Source of the DNA: Planosporangium flavigriseum
GTDB taxonomy: Bacteria > Actinomycetota > Actinomycetes > Mycobacteriales > Micromonosporaceae
Assembly: GCF_011947225.1 (NCBI RefSeq)
Contig: NZ_JAATVW010000002.1
Span: 1 to 64,000 of the forward strand
DNA length: 64,000 nucleotides
Direction: 5' to 3'
Part shown: piece by piece, positions 1 through 6,423 of the stretch
Numbering within the stretch: position 1 is the first letter of the stretch
Layout: each line of letters starts with the position of its first letter
Notes under the pieces: generated by a model
Databases searched by the model: none
Told to the model about the DNA's origin: nothing
The model's input: the letters and a program-made list of their open reading frames with translations, nothing else
Made by a program: the position numbers and the translations under genes

Positions 1-1
1 G

Positions 2-397
2 GTCATCGACACCGCCACCCAGACGGTCGGCACGACCATCTCCGGGCTCACGAACCCGACCGTGGCGGCAACGCCACGGGACTGCGCCTACGCCTACATC
101 GCGAACCCCAGCGCGGGCACGGTGACGGTGATCAACATCGTTGCCAACATCATCATCGCCACGATCGAGATTCACGCCACCATCGGGCTCGGCCTGCCGT
201 ACCCCTCCGAGAGCAGCCCGGCTGGCACCGGGGGTAACGACTCGCCCCCTGTCGCCGGCGCCAGCACCCCGGCACTGCCGATCACCGGAACCTCGATCCA
301 ACCCCTGATCGCTTTCGGTTTGCTCATGATCGGCATCGGCACGGCCCTGCTCGTGGTCAACTTCCGCCGCAACCGACGCCGGACCGAGACCTCCTGA
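2..397 (+). CDS. C-terminal end of YVTN-type beta-propeller surface protein with LPxTG-like anchor (partial)
   Basis: The 5' end lies outside the window; the frame is open from base 2. The visible part starts with VIDTATQTVGTTISG and later AYIANPSAGTVTVINI, which are 40-residue YVTN-type propeller blades (V.D..T..V..TI..G, ..YVAN..S.TV.VI). After a Pro/Gly/Ser-rich linker comes LPITG, one hydrophobic segment (about 22 residues) and an Arg-rich tail (NFRRNRRRTETS). That is the standard sortase sorting signal, so the protein is probably exported and anchored to the wall, with the propeller outside. The substrate of the propeller cannot be told. It converges on the transporter gene across a shared hairpin. 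Confidence 0.8.
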   Translation, partial: VIDTATQTVGTTISGLTNPTVAATPRDCAYAYIANPSAGTVTVINIVANIIIATIEIHATIGLGLPYPSESSPAGTGGNDSPPVAGASTPALPITGTSIQPLIAFGLLMIGIGTALLVVNFRRNRRRTETS

Positions 398-420
398 CCG
401 TAGTTTCTGCACGGCAAGCA

Positions 421-449
421 GGGACCGGCACGTCAAACGTGCCGGTCCC
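421..449. terminator. Bidirectional hairpin terminator
   Basis: Perfect inverted repeat with 13-nt arms GGGACCGGCACGT and ACGTGCCGGTCCC around a CAA loop, lying between two convergent genes (stops at 397 and 455). There is no long T-run, as is usual in actinomycetes. Confidence 0.75.
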
Positions 450-454
450 GGGCT

Positions 455-1294
455 TTACGTGTATTCCCGCGGTCTTTCCTTCGACGGCTCGTCGCGCAGG
501 TACATGTACCAATAGGACGTCGCGACGAACACCACCGCGCCGACCAGGTTCCCCAAGAACGCGAAAACCCAGTTGTGCAGAACGTCGCCCCAGCCGAGGC
601 CCGGCATTCCGGCGAAGATCGCGGCTGGCAGGAAGAACATGTTCGCCACGACGTGATCGAAGCCCATCGCAACGAACCCCATGATGGGGAAGAAGATCCC
701 GAGTACCTTGTCCGCTACGTTCTCGGCGGCGAGCGAGATCCACACGGCTAGACACACCAGCCAGTTGCATCCCACCGCGCGCAGGAAGATCTGCCATTCG
801 TTCTCGTGCAGCGCTTTCAGGCTGGCGATACCCGCGAGACGTTGGTACGTCATCGCGCCGGAGGTACCCGACTCGGCGCCGACGTGGCCGATGACCCCGC
901 TCTGGACGGCGAGGAAGTACGCGACGAACAGCGCGCCGGCGAGGTTGCCGATCAGCACGAGGGTGAGGTTGCCGACCACCTCGCGCCAGTTCAGCCGCCG
1001 CTGCATGGCACCGATCGGCACCAGGAGCATGTTGCCGGTCGCGAGGTGGGAGCCGGCGACCAGGACGAGGACCAGGCCGAGCGTGAACACCGAACCCGTG
1101 ATCAGAGTCGGCACACTGCCCCAGGTCTTGGGGTCGAGCCCGGACGAGACGGCGACGGCGAGGAGCCCGCCGAAGGCGATGTACGCGCCGGCGAGAAAGC
1201 CCCCGACGAGAACTTTGTCCCACCTCAAATGGGCTTTCTTGACCCCCGTCGCGACAGCTGCCTGGGCGATCTCCGCCGGTTCCTTGGTAGTCAT
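455..1294 (-). CDS. Formate/nitrite transporter (FNT family) protein
   Basis: 279-residue integral membrane protein with about six hydrophobic segments. FNT-like features include the N-terminal AxAAVATGVKKAHL region before TM1, a Gly/Ala-rich TM1 (LVGGFLAGAYIAFGGLLAVAV), GSHLATGNMLL before the central loop, GNLAGALFVAYFLA, and the later NMFFLPAAIF. Members are pentameric channels passing formate, nitrite or related small anions. I chose the ATG at 1294 because GGGAG sits about 9 nt upstream and because the longer open frame (to 1534) adds only a Pro/Arg-rich stretch unlike the family. The anion carried cannot be decided from sequence; no formate or nitrite enzyme lies beside it. Confidence 0.85.
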   Translation of the reverse strand: MTTKEPAEIAQAAVATGVKKAHLRWDKVLVGGFLAGAYIAFGGLLAVAVSSGLDPKTWGSVPTLITGSVFTLGLVLVLVAGSHLATGNMLLVPIGAMQRRLNWREVVGNLTLVLIGNLAGALFVAYFLAVQSGVIGHVGAESGTSGAMTYQRLAGIASLKALHENEWQIFLRAVGCNWLVCLAVWISLAAENVADKVLGIFFPIMGFVAMGFDHVVANMFFLPAAIFAGMPGLGWGDVLHNWVFAFLGNLVGAVVFVATSYWYMYLRDEPSKERPREYT

Positions 1295-1575
1295 CAGCGC
1301 TACTCCCACCTGGAGAAATACCCGTAGCTGGTACCCCGTCCATGGATCGTCTACTCCCCCGGGACGGCGGGCCGGGTACCTCGGCGCGGCGGCCGTCGGG
1401 GTCACCACGGGCCAGCACCCGAGCAGCGCGCCGATGGGCGGCCTCGGCGGATCGACCACCGGTGGCCCTACCAGCTCACCGGCGCGGAGAGCCTGGTTGA
1501 AAGCTGTGCCTACCCTTGTCAGGTAATCAATCACCGGCTCGAGCTCGGTCCGGTGGCTTCCCGAAGGACTCCAGC

Positions 1576-1992
1576 GTGCACGAAGACATCGGATCCCTGG
1601 TTCGCCGGTTCTACGAGCAGCTCTGGAACAACTGGGACGATTCGGCCGTGGAGCACACGCTGGCGTCCGACTTCAGCTTTCGAGGCTCCCTTGGTCAGCA
1701 GACCACCGGCCGCAGCGGCTGGCGGGCATACCGCGACCACATACGACGCGGCTCGTCGGACTTCCACAACCAGATCATCACCCTGGTCACCGACGGCGAC
1801 CAGGCAGCCGCCCGGCTGCTCTACTCGGGTACGCACACCGGTCCCCTGCTCGACTTCCCGCCCACGGGCCGTAGGTTCAGCTACTCCGGCGCAGCCTTCT
1901 TCACCGCCGCCGCAGGCCTCCTCACCGACGCCTGGGTCCTGGGCGACCTGCATGACCTTCGACGTCAACTGGCCATGAATAACAGCCAATGA
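1576..1992 (+). CDS. SnoaL-like (ester cyclase/NTF2-fold) protein
   Basis: About 138 residues starting at a GTG (VHEDIGSLVRRFYEQLWNNWD). The pattern RFYEQLWN..D....E.TLA.DF.FRGSLG....GR.G...Y.......F.D...I..LV.DGD...ARL.YSGTHTG.L...PPTGR.F.Y.GA.FF......I.D.WVLGDL matches SnoaL-like polyketide cyclase/ester cyclase proteins of the NTF2 fold. Many such proteins are not cyclases, so no reaction is assigned. An alternative TTG at 1516 would add about 20 residues lacking family character. It is divergent from the FNT gene; the roughly 280 bp between them show no clear operator. Confidence 0.7.
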   Translation: MHEDIGSLVRRFYEQLWNNWDDSAVEHTLASDFSFRGSLGQQTTGRSGWRAYRDHIRRGSSDFHNQIITLVTDGDQAAARLLYSGTHTGPLLDFPPTGRRFSYSGAAFFTAAAGLLTDAWVLGDLHDLRRQLAMNNSQ

Positions 1993-2120
1993 CGTGGAGG
2001 CATCGCCGCTCGCCGTTGGTGTCGGACCGTCATGACCGGCAATCCTGTGGTGCCGGGCTGGTAGCCAGCGCGGCGATCGTGGACGTGAACAGGATCGTGC
2101 CGACGCGCAGGGCAGCCAGA

Positions 2121-2240
2121 GTGGAGGCCACGGCAGACCTGCCGACGCCCGTCGCAGGCGACCTGCACTATCGGCTCGTGGGCTGGGCTTCCACCCATAG
2201 ATCTTGGACACTTAGGACGCTTATAGCCGGCCTAAGAGTC
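2121..2240 (+). pseudogene. Decayed 3' fragment of the small CxxC ('flavin reductase'-annotated) gene plus its hairpin
   Basis: About 120 bp closely resembles 20753-20872, the 3' end and hairpin of the intact small gene at 20609. Both encode VEA.ADLPT.VAG.LH.R.VGW in the same frame (PVAGDLHYRLVGW here, AVAGELHNRFVGW there), so the similarity was once protein coding. Nothing upstream here matches the N-terminal CxxC half, and after VGW one extra base shifts the frame relative to the other copy. The trailing palindrome TTGGACACTTAGG/CCTAAGaGTCC is also degraded. Confidence 0.6.
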
Positions 2241-2324
2241 CTACCGTGTCCAGGTTGATACCGCACAGTCGCGTCCCCACCTAATGCTTCACCACTGAGC
2301 CGGGCTAGAGTCTCGGCTGGCACG

Positions 2325-2501
2325 AACTGTTGCGAGGTGCCTCGTCGCTGACGGGGAGAATCGGGAAGCCGGTGCAAGTCCGGCACGGGCCCGCCGCGGT
2401 GACCGGGGAGCTGCCACCTACGCGCGTATGCGCAGCCACTGGCCGGATGGCTGGGAAGGCAGGTGGCGAGGTGTTGATCCGGGAGTCCGAAGACCGGCCT
2501 C
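2325..2501 (+). promoter_or_regulatory. Cobalamin riboswitch upstream of bluB
   Basis: The leader holds the conserved cobalamin-riboswitch blocks in order: GGGAAGCCGGTGCAAGTCCG, then GGCACGGGCCCGCCGCGGTGA (the B12-box core, 2381-2402 region), a CCACTGG..TGGGAAGG segment, and GGGAGTCCGAAGACCGGCC near 2480-2500. It ends about 50 nt before the bluB start. In the known mechanism adenosylcobalamin binding lowers expression, which fits a gene making the lower ligand of B12. Outer boundaries are approximate. Confidence 0.93.
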
Positions 2502-2549
2502 GCATGACCGGCCACCTATCGGTGGCCAAGACGCAGCGGGAGCCTGCCC

Positions 2550-3179
2550 ATGAACGCGAACATCTATGACGTTATCCACCGGCGCCGGGACGTGCGAGCC
2601 CAGTTCACCGGCGAACCGATCCCGGACAAGTCGTTGCGCCGGGTGCTGACAGCAGCGCACGCCGCGCCCAGCGTTGGGCTCACCCAGCCGTGGGACTTCA
2701 TCCTGGTTCGCGACGTAGCGCTACGCCGCGAATTCTTCGCACATGTACAACACGAGCGGGACTGCTTCGCGGAGACACTGGATCCCGAGGCGGCGCAACG
2801 ATTCGCACGGATCAAGATCGACGGGGTTCTGGAATCCAGCCTGTCGATCGTGGTGACCTACGACCCCGACCGGGGCAGTCCGGCCGTGTTGGGACGGCAC
2901 GCTATCGCCGACGCCGGGTTGTACTCGGTGTGCCTGGCCATCCAGAACTTGTGGCTAGCCGCGACGGCGGAAGGTCTCGGCGTCGGCTGGGTGTCCTTCT
3001 ACCGTGAACCCTTTGTCCGGGACCTCCTCGACATCCCGGAACGGATCCGTCCCGTCGCGTGGCTGTGCCTCGGCCCGGTGACCCACCTGGAGACCACACC
3101 CGACCTGGAGCGCCACGGCTGGCGGCAACGTCGTCCACTGGACGCGGCGCTTCACCAAGACCGCTGGACAGCAAAGTAG
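2550..3179 (+). CDS. bluB: 5,6-dimethylbenzimidazole synthase
   Basis: 209-residue flavin-destructase of the nitroreductase fold; BluB breaks down FMNH2 with oxygen to give 5,6-dimethylbenzimidazole, the lower ligand of cobalamin. Visible family features are YDVIHRRRDVRAQF at the N-terminus (FMN phosphate contact), AAHAAPSVGLTQPWDFILV, RFARIKIDGVLESSLSIVV, and AIQNLWLAATAEGLGVGWVSFY. Length is normal. A GGAG sits 7 nt before the ATG. Expression is probably controlled by the cobalamin riboswitch directly upstream, which supports the assignment. It is monocistronic: a strong hairpin follows 19 nt after the stop, and 10 nt beyond it lies the left 20-bp ychF-end repeat. Confidence 0.93.
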   Translation: MNANIYDVIHRRRDVRAQFTGEPIPDKSLRRVLTAAHAAPSVGLTQPWDFILVRDVALRREFFAHVQHERDCFAETLDPEAAQRFARIKIDGVLESSLSIVVTYDPDRGSPAVLGRHAIADAGLYSVCLAIQNLWLAATAEGLGVGWVSFYREPFVRDLLDIPERIRPVAWLCLGPVTHLETTPDLERHGWRQRRPLDAALHQDRWTAK

Positions 3180-3197
3180 GGGCATCCACCGACGCGT

Positions 3198-3238
3198 GGT
3201 CCGGCGCCCCGGATGTGCCACAACCGGGGCGCCGGACC
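3198..3238. terminator. Strong hairpin terminator after bluB
   Basis: Perfect 15-nt inverted arms (GGTCCGGCGCCCCGG at 3198-3212, CCGGGGCGCCGGACC at 3224-3238) with an 11-nt loop, 19 nt after the bluB stop. Before the island inserted it probably served bluB and ychF together, since the duplicated ychF end starts 10 nt later. Confidence 0.8.
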
Positions 3239-3247
3239 GTGCTCGAT

Positions 3248-3267
3248 TCAGACGTTGAAGCGGAACT
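3248..3267. repeat. Left 20-bp direct repeat (candidate attL; displaced ychF 3' end)
   Basis: TCAGACGTTGAAGCGGAACT is identical to 20892-20911, which is the stop codon and last codons of ychF (FRFNV-stop) on the minus strand. Here it is not followed by any ychF sequence in frame. Same orientation, 17,644 bp apart. This is the pattern left when an element integrates into the 3' end of a gene and restores it. Confidence 0.75.
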
Positions 3268-3795
3268 ACGACCGCTATCTCGCCGACCTGGACCGGGGTA
3301 GCTGCCGCGCTGGTCGGGTGGCCCTCTGGCTTCACGTCAGTGGTTGGCCGTTGTCGACGTTTCACGGTGTCTTGTGCCCCGTGTGTGCCCCCATGGTTAC
3401 AACAGCCCACGACGCGCCTCAGCCCCTTGCTCGGGCCGGCGTTACTTCCACTTGCAGTGGCCTGGTGGACGAGAAGACCTAGGCAAATATGAACCGAAGC
3501 CGCCTGAACTGCGGCGACGTCCGTCACCCGTGGTCGACATTGGTCACTGCTGGTCTACGTCCCACGGCCTGGAGACGGCCTGATCAAGCCTGCCCCCGCC
3601 TCGCTCACCATGAACCTACGAAGTGACGGCGGTGAGGTTGTCCGCGGTTGGCTACGAGATCAGACGGCCTGTCGTGGTCTGACGGTGCCCATTCGTCGTA
3701 GCCTGCTGTACATCGTTGCCCCACTGAGAATCTATGGAAGGTTGGGCCAGGGATCATCGCAGAGCAGCGCCAGCCCTCGCGGGTATCGTCCCACC
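3268..3795. other. Intergenic stretch at left end of island, no convincing gene
   Basis: About 530 bp without a frame I would call coding on either strand. It contains two closely spaced TGTGCCCC-type motifs (TTGTGCCCCGTGTGTGCCCCC near 3373-3393), which could be short direct repeats of the kind recombinases bind near an attachment site, but this is only a resemblance. No integrase remnant was recognised. Confidence 0.4.
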
Positions 3796-4521
3796 ATGCG
3801 CCCCACTGTTGCCATAGCCGAGTTGGAGAAGCTTCGGACCGAATCTGAGGACCTGCTCGCCATTCGAGCCGAAGCGCTATTCACCTCATGGAAGGCACGA
3901 GTGGAAGCCGTGTTGACCCGCTCACTCGGCCCAACTCATACCATCATCGAGCGATTCCGCGACATCTCGTACCATCTCGGCGTCTACTTTGGCGGCCAAG
4001 ATCCTGACCCTGACCGTGAGTCGTACATCGCCGGGGTTCAGCAAGCCGTCGGGTTCATCGACGCTGCCATCTACGAACTAAAGCTCCTTGTGGCAGACGA
4101 CTCCGAGCCAGTGGACGTGCGCGCCTACGACCCAGATCTGTGGGAACACGTTAAGGGCCTGGTAGAGGACGAGCAGTGGGGACAGATAGCGAGCCAAACT
4201 GCCATCTTCGTAGAGGACCGAGTTCGCGCGTGGGCCGGCCACCCGAAGTCGAAGGACGATGGCGAACTTGTCGGCAAAGGGCTCTATGCAAGAGTTTTCG
4301 CAGATGACAGCGAGTACCGCTTAGGCCGAACACGAGGCGAGTGGGAGGGATGGCGGGGGCTCGCCATGGGCTTCGCCCAGGCGCTGAGCAACGTCGACCG
4401 ACACCGTATTCAGCGACGCGACGACGCACGGCGTTACGCGATCGGGGTGCTTGGCCTAGGTAGTCTGCTCTTGACACAACTTCGATATGAGCACGACGAC
4501 CACTTACATAAAGACGAATGA
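3796..4521 (+). CDS. TIGR02391-like hypothetical protein
   Basis: 241 residues from the ATG at 3796 (MRPTVAIAELEKLRTESEDLLAIR); a longer open frame to 3610 has no family-like content. It is mostly predicted helical. The C-terminal part, with GKGLYARVF.D......R..GEWEGWRGLAMGFAQALSNVDRHRIQRRDDARRYAIGVLGLGSLLLTQL, resembles the Ymh/TIGR02391 pattern (G..L...F......EG...L..G...A.RNP..H.......EA...I...S.L...L), with the usual 'RNPxAH' replaced by SNVDRH. Function is unknown. It is the first recognisable gene inside the left repeat of the island and stands alone. Confidence is high that it is a gene, low for the family name. Confidence 0.55.
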   Translation: MRPTVAIAELEKLRTESEDLLAIRAEALFTSWKARVEAVLTRSLGPTHTIIERFRDISYHLGVYFGGQDPDPDRESYIAGVQQAVGFIDAAIYELKLLVADDSEPVDVRAYDPDLWEHVKGLVEDEQWGQIASQTAIFVEDRVRAWAGHPKSKDDGELVGKGLYARVFADDSEYRLGRTRGEWEGWRGLAMGFAQALSNVDRHRIQRRDDARRYAIGVLGLGSLLLTQLRYEHDDHLHKDE

Positions 4522-4726
4522 TCCGTAACGCGACGTATCCCGGCGTTGGACAGCGAAATTGCTGGGCGCGATCCGGAGACTCCTTGACCCCCAGGCAACG
4601 ATCACGGTCGCTTGACCTGTGCTTCTTTACCCACTGACCTGGGGAGACAATCCGCCGAGGTCCGTGGACATCCACCAACGTGCGTCCCTGTTGTCACTCG
4701 GATAGTCACCCAGCCTCGGTATCGGC

Positions 4727-5011
4727 TCAGGGGTTGCGCGTTGCCGCCTCGGCGCACTCGTCGCACCGAAGCCAGTCGTCTAGCGAATCAAACGGCGGGT
4801 TACCGGGGATGGCAACGAGGCCCTCCCACTGGTAGCCACAGAGTGCGGGGCGGTCGTCTGCGAACTGGAGATGACAGGTGGCAGTCGGCGTACCGGGTTG
4901 ATCTTCGTAGACAAGTCTGCGCTGATACTCGCCTGGCCACAGCGGCCGCAACCACAACCAGTCGGCCCAACGCCTCTCCGGCCATCCGAGGCGCTCAGTC
5001 GCGGTAATCAC
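4727..5011 (-). CDS. Small hypothetical protein with Cys motifs
   Basis: 94 residues, Trp-rich N-terminal half (GWPERRWADWLWLRPLWPGEY) and a C-terminal half with ATCHLQF....PALCGYQWEGLVAIPG then DDWLRCDECAEAA. Four cysteines in C-x(n)-C-x(n)-CxxC spacing could hold a metal, and the LCG..W......W..CDEC pattern recurs in small actinobacterial proteins of unknown function. Start is an ATG; no strong Shine-Dalgarno is seen. No partner gene is adjacent. Confidence 0.55.
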   Translation of the reverse strand: MITATERLGWPERRWADWLWLRPLWPGEYQRRLVYEDQPGTPTATCHLQFADDRPALCGYQWEGLVAIPGNPPFDSLDDWLRCDECAEAATRNP

Positions 5012-5243
5012 GATCTGATGATCTCACCAAACCGTGGTTGGAGCCCCGAATTAAGAGCTCGGCCGAGGCGCGCTAGCCGTGGCCGGCGAGGTGCGACAAG
5101 CCGTCCGGTCAGGTCCATGCCCGGTCGACGTTGGCAGCCACGGTTGCTGTCAGCGTTGCTGTCACCCGAGTCGTGCGTCCTGCTGACCGTCGGGCGCATC
5201 CGGCGTGCTTCCGTCCAAGGCCCCCGTACCGCACACTCGTCAC

Positions 5244-5636
5244 GTGTCGTGGACCTTGGACCTCCTTCATACGGTGCTGACCGATGTCCTGCCCGTCGTC
5301 CTCATCGGGGCTGGGATCGCGATCGCCTTACGGGATCGGCGGCGGCGAGCGAAGGCAGCCGTGCTGCAACAACAGCCATGGCCCGATTTGCCGGAAGGGT
5401 CAGTCGCGATAACCGTCCCACCGCTCGGCCGAGGCGTCGCCAGCGCCACCGTTGTGCGAATTAGCAAGAGCGTGGGCGAGCATGTAGCGCTCAACGATCC
5501 CGTCGCGGAGGTGTCAACCGACAAGGTCGATACCGAGATTCCAGCCACCGTCGCTGGTGTAGTCGCCGGCATCCTTGTCCGTCCTGGACAAGAAGTCCCC
5601 GTGGGCTTCCCCATCCTCGCCGTCAGAAGTCACTGA
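5244..5636 (+). CDS. Membrane-anchored stand-alone lipoyl/biotinyl domain protein
   Basis: About 130 residues from the GTG at 5244 (VSWTLDLLHTV); a GTG at 5205 would add 13 residues. One N-terminal hydrophobic segment (LLHTVLTDVLPVVLIGAGIAIAL) is followed by RDRRRRAK, so the rest probably faces the cytoplasm. The C-terminal 80 residues form a lipoyl domain: VAITVPPLGRGVASATVVRISKSVGEHVALNDPVAEVSTDKVDTEIPATVAGVVAGILVRPGQEVPVGFPILAV, with the lipoylation hairpin at STDKVDTE. E2 subunits of 2-oxoacid dehydrogenases start with this domain, but there is no catalytic or E1/E3-binding part and no E1/E3 gene nearby. Role unknown. Confidence 0.75.
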   Translation: MSWTLDLLHTVLTDVLPVVLIGAGIAIALRDRRRRAKAAVLQQQPWPDLPEGSVAITVPPLGRGVASATVVRISKSVGEHVALNDPVAEVSTDKVDTEIPATVAGVVAGILVRPGQEVPVGFPILAVRSH

Positions 5637-5871
5637 CTGGGTGATCTAGAGAGCGAAGGGATTGGAACGCATACTCAGGACTGAGCGGTCATGGGAACGC
5701 CTGACCCCTTCGGTGTGAACTACGGGCAACGCGGTCTCTTGTGGTCCCGTGGGAGGTCAGCCGGGCTGTTGTGGTTCCTCATGGTCTGGTTCGGTGCGGT
5801 CGGTTGCTGTACTTCGCTGCTGTACTGCCGGTCCGAGCCGACCTTCTTCAGCTCGGCCGGGTCGCTGCGGG

Positions 5872-6231
5872 TCATGCAGTGCGGGCACCAGCACGGAAGA
5901 GAATTGCAGCCATCCAGACAGCGCCAGCAGTGATGAGCACGGCGGCCAGAGACAGAAGGATAGTGCGGGACAACCAGGTCAAGAGCAGGAAGGGTTGTAG
6001 CCCCAAAGTCAATGCTCCGGTACCGAAGAGAACCTGCGCCAGGCCGAGGCGCCGAACGCTGCCCTGCCCGGTCTGCTTGGCGAGTGGACTCCCGCTGCTT
6101 AAGCGTCGGCCACGTATCGCACTGAACGCCCCCAGTAGCAGTACACCCAACGCGGCGCAGACAATCACCGCCGCCAGGGCGTCGATGATCCCCCCGTGGG
6201 CGAACGTGTCAGGCCCCGCGATTCCGATCAC
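5872..6231 (-). CDS. Small integral membrane protein
   Basis: 119 residues with about three hydrophobic segments: IIDALAAVIVCAALGVLLLGAFSAI, LGLAQVLFGTGALTLGLQPFLLLTWL, and TILLSLAAVLITAGAVWMAAILF, separated by a basic loop (RGRRLSSGSPLAKQTG). Starts at a GTG (VIGIAGPDTF) with GGAGG six nt upstream, which makes the start and the gene convincing. No family recognised. It stands alone between the lipoyl-domain gene and the PIN/HEPN-like gene. Confidence 0.65.
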   Translation of the reverse strand: MIGIAGPDTFAHGGIIDALAAVIVCAALGVLLLGAFSAIRGRRLSSGSPLAKQTGQGSVRRLGLAQVLFGTGALTLGLQPFLLLTWLSRTILLSLAAVLITAGAVWMAAILFRAGARTA

Positions 6232-6423
6232 CGTGTGTCCTCCATGCCTGCCTGAGCGGCCACGAAGCAGTCAATCAACCGCAGTGGGCGACTAGTGTCG
6301 TCCGACCGTCGACACCACCATCGTCCGAGCGGCTGTCATCCCGGTTCAATCAGCTTGGGGGTATGGCCGTGAGCCCGCGGCGCCTCTCATCGACATGATC
6401 ATGCACCTAAGCAACCTGCCCTT

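Noticed and set aside
357-1418. Overlapping minus-strand frame in the FNT gene
   Set aside because: Arg/Pro-rich, no hydrophobic segments; the FNT reading in another frame has clear family motifs.
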